This document shows, in pieces, positions 60,785 through 64,000 of a stretch of DNA of 64,000 bases; positions within the stretch are counted from its first letter, which is position 1; each line of letters opens with the position of its first letter. Under the pieces are notes generated by a model, which was not told the DNA's origin, made no database searches, and worked only from the letters and a program-made list of their open reading frames with translations. The stretch comes from Opitutaceae bacterium. Lineage in GTDB: Bacteria > Verrucomicrobiota > Verrucomicrobiia > Opitutales > Opitutaceae. The stretch is from positions 1 to 64,000 of the forward strand of contig JAEUGY010000096.1 in assembly GCA_016794625.1 (NCBI GenBank), given 5' to 3'. Position numbers and translations under genes: made by a program.

Positions 60785-61908
60785 GTTCAGGTCCGCTCGG
60801 TGACGGACGGGGTCCGCTTCCTCCTGAGGCGACCCAGCTGCCGGCTCCCATCGTTTCAGGCCAGCCTTTCACGGCTTTGGCCCCCATGCAGGACGTCACC
60901 GATCTGGCGTTCATGCAGGTCATCGCCTTCTACGGTGCTCCCGACTTCTTTTTCACCGAGTTTTTCCGCGTTCACTCTCAGTCCCGGCCGGAGAAACACA
61001 TTCTGCGTTCGATCGACGAGAACCGAACGGGCCGACCGGTCTTCGCCCAGCTCATCGGTGAAGACCTGATCCATCTTGAACGCACCGCCCGGGAACTCCT
61101 TCGGCACCCGATCGCGGGAATCGACCTCAACCTAGGCTGCCCGGCGCCGAAGGTTTACAAAAAGAACGTCGGCGGAGGACTGCTGCGCGATCCTGAACGA
61201 ATTGACGAAATCCTCGGTCTTTTACGCGCCTCCGTGCCTGGACTGTTCACGGTGAAAATGCGCATCGGTTTCGAGGATACGCGACACTTCGACCGGATCC
61301 TCGACATGATCAACCGCCACGGCGTGAACCTCCTCACGGTCCACGGCCGCACGGTCAAGGAGATGTACCGAAGCGACGTCCACTATGACGCCATCGGCCA
61401 CGCCGCCACCCGCGTGAAGTGTCCGGTGCTTGCCAACGGCAATGTCACCTCCGCCAACACCGCCAGGCGGGTGTTGGACACCACGGGTGCCGCCGGGGTC
61501 ATGATTGGCCGACATGCCATCCGAAATCCTTGGATTTTCCGACAATGCCGGGAGGCCTTTGCAGGAAAGACCCCCGTGGTGCTGCGACTCCATGATGTCC
61601 GGGAGTATGTGGAGCGTCTCTATCGCGCGACGTTCGCTCCGGACGTGCCCGAGGTTGCCCATGTGAATAAAATGAAGAAGTACCTCAACTTTGTCGGCCA
61701 GGGGGTGGATGCAACGGGGTCATTTCTCCACGACATGCGCCGAACCCAAAGTGAGGCGGATCTCTTTGGCGTGTGCGACCGTCACCTGCTGGCCAACGGA
61801 GACGTACCCTTCGCGTTGGAACCGTACCCCGGCGTCATCGCCCGGCCCAACTGCGAAACGCCGGACAGCAACGCCGACGGCTGCAGTTTGGACACGATCA
61901 CCGCCTGA
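60781..61908 (+). CDS. dus: tRNA-dihydrouridine synthase
   Basis: Reduces uridines in the tRNA D-loop with FMN and NADPH. The 375-residue TIM-barrel enzyme has LAPMQDVTDLAFMQVIAFYG at the FMN site. The catalytic Cys lies in IDLNLGCPAPKVYKKNVGGG, and LTVHGRTVKEMYRSDVHYDA and GVMIGRHAIRNPWIFRQC follow. It has a longer N-terminus than E. coli Dus enzymes. Which of DusA, B or C it corresponds to is not assigned. It overlaps the DUF151 gene by ATGA and converges on sufT with 31 bases between. Confidence 0.94.
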   Translation: MSSGPLGDGRGPLPPEATQLPAPIVSGQPFTALAPMQDVTDLAFMQVIAFYGAPDFFFTEFFRVHSQSRPEKHILRSIDENRTGRPVFAQLIGEDLIHLERTARELLRHPIAGIDLNLGCPAPKVYKKNVGGGLLRDPERIDEILGLLRASVPGLFTVKMRIGFEDTRHFDRILDMINRHGVNLLTVHGRTVKEMYRSDVHYDAIGHAATRVKCPVLANGNVTSANTARRVLDTTGAAGVMIGRHAIRNPWIFRQCREAFAGKTPVVLRLHDVREYVERLYRATFAPDVPEVAHVNKMKKYLNFVGQGVDATGSFLHDMRRTQSEADLFGVCDRHLLANGDVPFALEPYPGVIARPNCETPDSNADGCSLDTITA

Positions 61909-61939
61909 ACGCTCGCCGCTCCCAACCAGGACAACACAA

Positions 61940-62479
61940 TCACTCCAGTCCGAGTGATTTTCGACCTTCCGGTGAGATCATCTGCGGTGTCCAGATTGGG
62001 TCCCAAACAATGTGAACCCGGGCGGATTCCACGGTCGGCAGAGCGGCGATCTTCTGCCGGGCGTCCTCGGCGATCACCGGACCCATGCCACAGCCCTGCG
62101 CGGTCAACGTCATCTTCACTTCGACCGCCGCACCTCCTGTCGGCGTCGCTTCCACCGCCAGATCATAGACCAGGCCGAGATCGACGATATTGACCGGTAT
62201 TTCGGGATCGAAGCACGTCTTCAGAGCATCCCACACCCGTTGCTCACTGAAGTCGGCGGGGCCTCCAGCAGTCGGCGCCGGCACTTCGGCCAGGTTGAAG
62301 CCTTCAATGTTGCCGGCGTCACTTCGCGCAATGCGAAACAGGCCGCGATCCGTCCGGACGGTCACGTTGCCTCCGAGAGACTGGACCACGTACACATCGG
62401 TGCCCTTTGGCAGTTGAACCGTCTCCCCCGCCGGAATCAACGTGGCTGGTGTATCCGCCGATAAAATATGATTGGTCAT
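61940..62479 (-). CDS. sufT: Iron-sulfur cluster assembly factor SufT
   Basis: From the ATG at 62479 the protein has 179 residues. An N-terminal beta part (LIPAGETVQLPKGTDVYVVQ, LGGNVTVRTDRGLFRIA) leads to the DUF59/MIP18 domain. That domain has the marks WDALKTCFDPEIPVNIVDLG, LVYDLAVE and the conserved Cys in MTLTAQGCGMGPVIAED. SufT proteins help deliver Fe-S clusters. It is not with other suf genes here. The sppA stop lies 42 bases beyond its start, upstream on the same strand. Confidence 0.9.
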   Translation of the reverse strand: MTNHILSADTPATLIPAGETVQLPKGTDVYVVQSLGGNVTVRTDRGLFRIARSDAGNIEGFNLAEVPAPTAGGPADFSEQRVWDALKTCFDPEIPVNIVDLGLVYDLAVEATPTGGAAVEVKMTLTAQGCGMGPVIAEDARQKIAALPTVESARVHIVWDPIWTPQMISPEGRKSLGLE

Positions 62480-62521
62480 GGTGAGGTGCGTTGATCGTTT
62501 CCCTGCGGCGAACGAGCACAA

Positions 62522-64000
62522 TTAATCGACCCGGACCTCCAGCGGCAAGCGTGCATAGACATGGCGAGAGTCGTTGAACTGCTCCAGCACGGCGGCCTGA
62601 CTCTTGATCCGGTCGGCCAGCTGTGTCAGGAGCCCCGGGGAGGACTGCATTCCCTGAAGCACTTCGGTCAGCGCTTCCGCGAAGGGTTTGACCCGAGGAT
62701 ACTCCCGTACCGTATAGGCGTCGCCGAGCCCCGCGCGTTCGGCGGCATGGCGGATGGCATCGTCCAAGCCGCCCAATTCATCCACCAAGCCCAGCTTGAC
62801 TGCATCAGCACCGGACCAGACACGTCCCTGAGCCACCTGCTCAACGGCCTCCGGAGTCAACTTCCGTCCTTCGGCCACGCGAGAGACAAACTCCTGGTAG
62901 ATCCAGTCCGCGTCGCGCTGAAACAATGCCAGCTCCGTCGCCGATTTCGGGCGAGACATGGAATACAGGTCCGCGAATCGCCCGGTCTTCACGATGTCAA
63001 ATCCTACGCCGAGGCGTTTCGAGAGCCGCTCCACGTCAAACATCACAGAAAAGACGCCAATCGACCCAGTGATCGTGGAGGGCTCGGCAAATATCCGGTC
63101 ACCAAATGCGGAAATCCAATAACCTCCGGATGCCGCATAGCCCCCCATCGAAACGATGAGCGGTTTAGCCGCCTGCGCCAGCCGCACTTCACGCAAAATG
63201 TGCTCGGAAGCGGTGGCCGAGCCTCCCGGGCTGTTGACGCGCAATACGATGGCATCGACCTCCTTGTCCTGGCGAAGCCGGCGCAGCTCCTTGGAGAATC
63301 TCGCCCCACCCACATCCGACGGTCCCCCTTCCCCCTCGACAATGGCGCCCTCGGCATAAACCACCGCAATCCGACCTTTCTTCGCCTTCCCCGAGTCCTT
63401 GGCTTCAACCGTCGGTGACAAGTGTCGATCGCGGGCGATCCGCGAATACGCGGCAAGGGCGACCTGAGGAAAGGAATCCGCCTTCTCGGACTTTCCCGCG
63501 CGCGATTTCAGGTCCGTGATCACTTCGTCGAGATAGGCGATTCGCGTCACCAGCGAGGCCTCCAGGGCGGCACTGGGACGAATCATTCCCTCGCGATCAA
63601 CCAGTGCCTGCAGCTGGTCAGGCTTCAGACTGCGTGCTTCGGCAATGTCATCCCGAACCGATATCCATAAGTCGTTGAGCAACTTCTGTAACTGCTCCCG
63701 ACTCTCGTCGCTTAAGTCAGTCCGGGTGAATGGCTCGATGGCCGACTTATACTTGCCGACTCGCGCCACCTGCACGCCCACCCCGAGCTTGTCCAACGCC
63801 TCCGCAAAAAACATGGGTTCACTCGCCAATCCCGGCATCGCAATCTGCCCATAAGGATCGAGCACCACCTCGTTGGCCATCGAGGCGAGGTAGATATCTC
63901 GAGTTCCCGCCAACGTCAGATAAGCCACGATCGGTTTTCCGGACTCGCGGAACGCCTGCAAAGCCCCCCTCACTTCCTTCAGTGCAGCGAGACTCGACCC
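62522..64000 (-). CDS. sppA: Signal peptide peptidase SppA, 67K type (5' end outside window)
   Basis: Membrane serine protease that cleaves leftover signal peptides. The 3' part is present and coding continues in frame to the right edge (GSSLAALKEVRGALQAF), so the membrane anchor is missing from view. The catalytic Lys is in VARVGKYKSAIEPF of the N-terminal repeat. The catalytic Ser is in SMGGYAASGGYWISAFGDRI of the C-terminal repeat, after VLRVNSPGGSATASEHI. Both repeats are intact, as in the tandem 67K form. It lies upstream of sufT on the same strand. Confidence 0.94.
   Translation of the reverse strand, partial: GSSLAALKEVRGALQAFRESGKPIVAYLTLAGTRDIYLASMANEVVLDPYGQIAMPGLASEPMFFAEALDKLGVGVQVARVGKYKSAIEPFTRTDLSDESREQLQKLLNDLWISVRDDIAEARSLKPDQLQALVDREGMIRPSAALEASLVTRIAYLDEVITDLKSRAGKSEKADSFPQVALAAYSRIARDRHLSPTVEAKDSGKAKKGRIAVVYAEGAIVEGEGGPSDVGGARFSKELRRLRQDKEVDAIVLRVNSPGGSATASEHILREVRLAQAAKPLIVSMGGYAASGGYWISAFGDRIFAEPSTITGSIGVFSVMFDVERLSKRLGVGFDIVKTGRFADLYSMSRPKSATELALFQRDADWIYQEFVSRVAEGRKLTPEAVEQVAQGRVWSGADAVKLGLVDELGGLDDAIRHAAERAGLGDAYTVREYPRVKPFAEALTEVLQGMQSSPGLLTQLADRIKSQAAVLEQFNDSRHVYARLPLEVRVD

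Noticed and set aside
1..64000. CRISPR array or prophage
   Set aside because: No regularly spaced repeats, cas genes, or phage structural genes were seen.

Overview
The window is about 64 kb of high-GC bacterial chromosome. It is most consistent with a Verrucomicrobiota genome of the Opitutales/Opitutaceae type. That placement is my inference from gene content: a TonB-dependent receptor whose mature N-terminus reads NPFVVTSE, several secreted S1 sulfatases, Tat-exported Gfo/Idh/MocA oxidoreductase, SufT, LpxI, OpgG/OpgH, and a c-type cytochrome beta-propeller fusion. No rRNA or other strict phylogenetic marker is present.

Layout. 1-2.84 kb looks like the decayed edge of an accessory island: a broken SGNH/sialate O-acetylesterase remnant, an IS3-family transposase fragment with an internal stop, an intact Xre/RES toxin-antitoxin pair, a GC-rich stretch without convincing genes, and a 25-nt tRNA 3' end that could be an integration scar. 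2.9-10.2 kb holds cardiolipin synthase, the sulfate-activation operon cysC-cysD-cysN (minus strand), and an acylphosphatase / ABC ATPase / ABC permease / TPR protein run. 10.4-19.8 kb is mixed metabolism: an acidic unknown protein, a FAD amine-oxidase-like enzyme, a BNR sialidase-like protein, a cytochrome c/propeller protein, a Gfo/Idh/MocA enzyme with a disrupted Tat leader, a flavodoxin-fold protein and a small membrane protein.

20-33.3 kb is a polysaccharide utilisation locus. A LuxR-type response regulator and its Y_Y_Y-type sensor kinase are divergent from a translationally coupled sulfatase / GH99-like lipoprotein / sulfatase trio. A 1012-residue TonB receptor, a second GH99-like protein and a third sulfatase follow. 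The same 20-bp inverted repeat lies upstream of the sulfatase trio and upstream of the TonB gene, which suggests one regulator for both. Next come a spondin-domain secreted protein, an ECF sigma/anti-sigma pair and tRNA-Ser(GCT).

36-41.3 kb carries sulfite reductase cysI, a DUF985 cupin and the methyl-cycle genes metK-ahcY, with a 28-bp palindrome upstream of metK. 41.4-45.3 kb is a compact cluster of unusual composition: receiver-kinase, receiver, a 28-codon ORF, a 71-residue unknown, a GspE/PilB-type ATPase and an Hpt protein. This is the best candidate here for an undescribed system. 45.3-51.3 kb has opgH, an unknown membrane-anchored protein, opgG, a uracil-DNA glycosylase lacking two iron-sulfur cysteines, and riboflavin synthase. 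51.6-64 kb has leuS, an exopolysaccharide export operon (FecR protein, beta-barrel, Wza-like protein, BY-kinase), lpxI, a DUF151 nuclease, dus, sufT and a 5'-truncated sppA running off the right edge.
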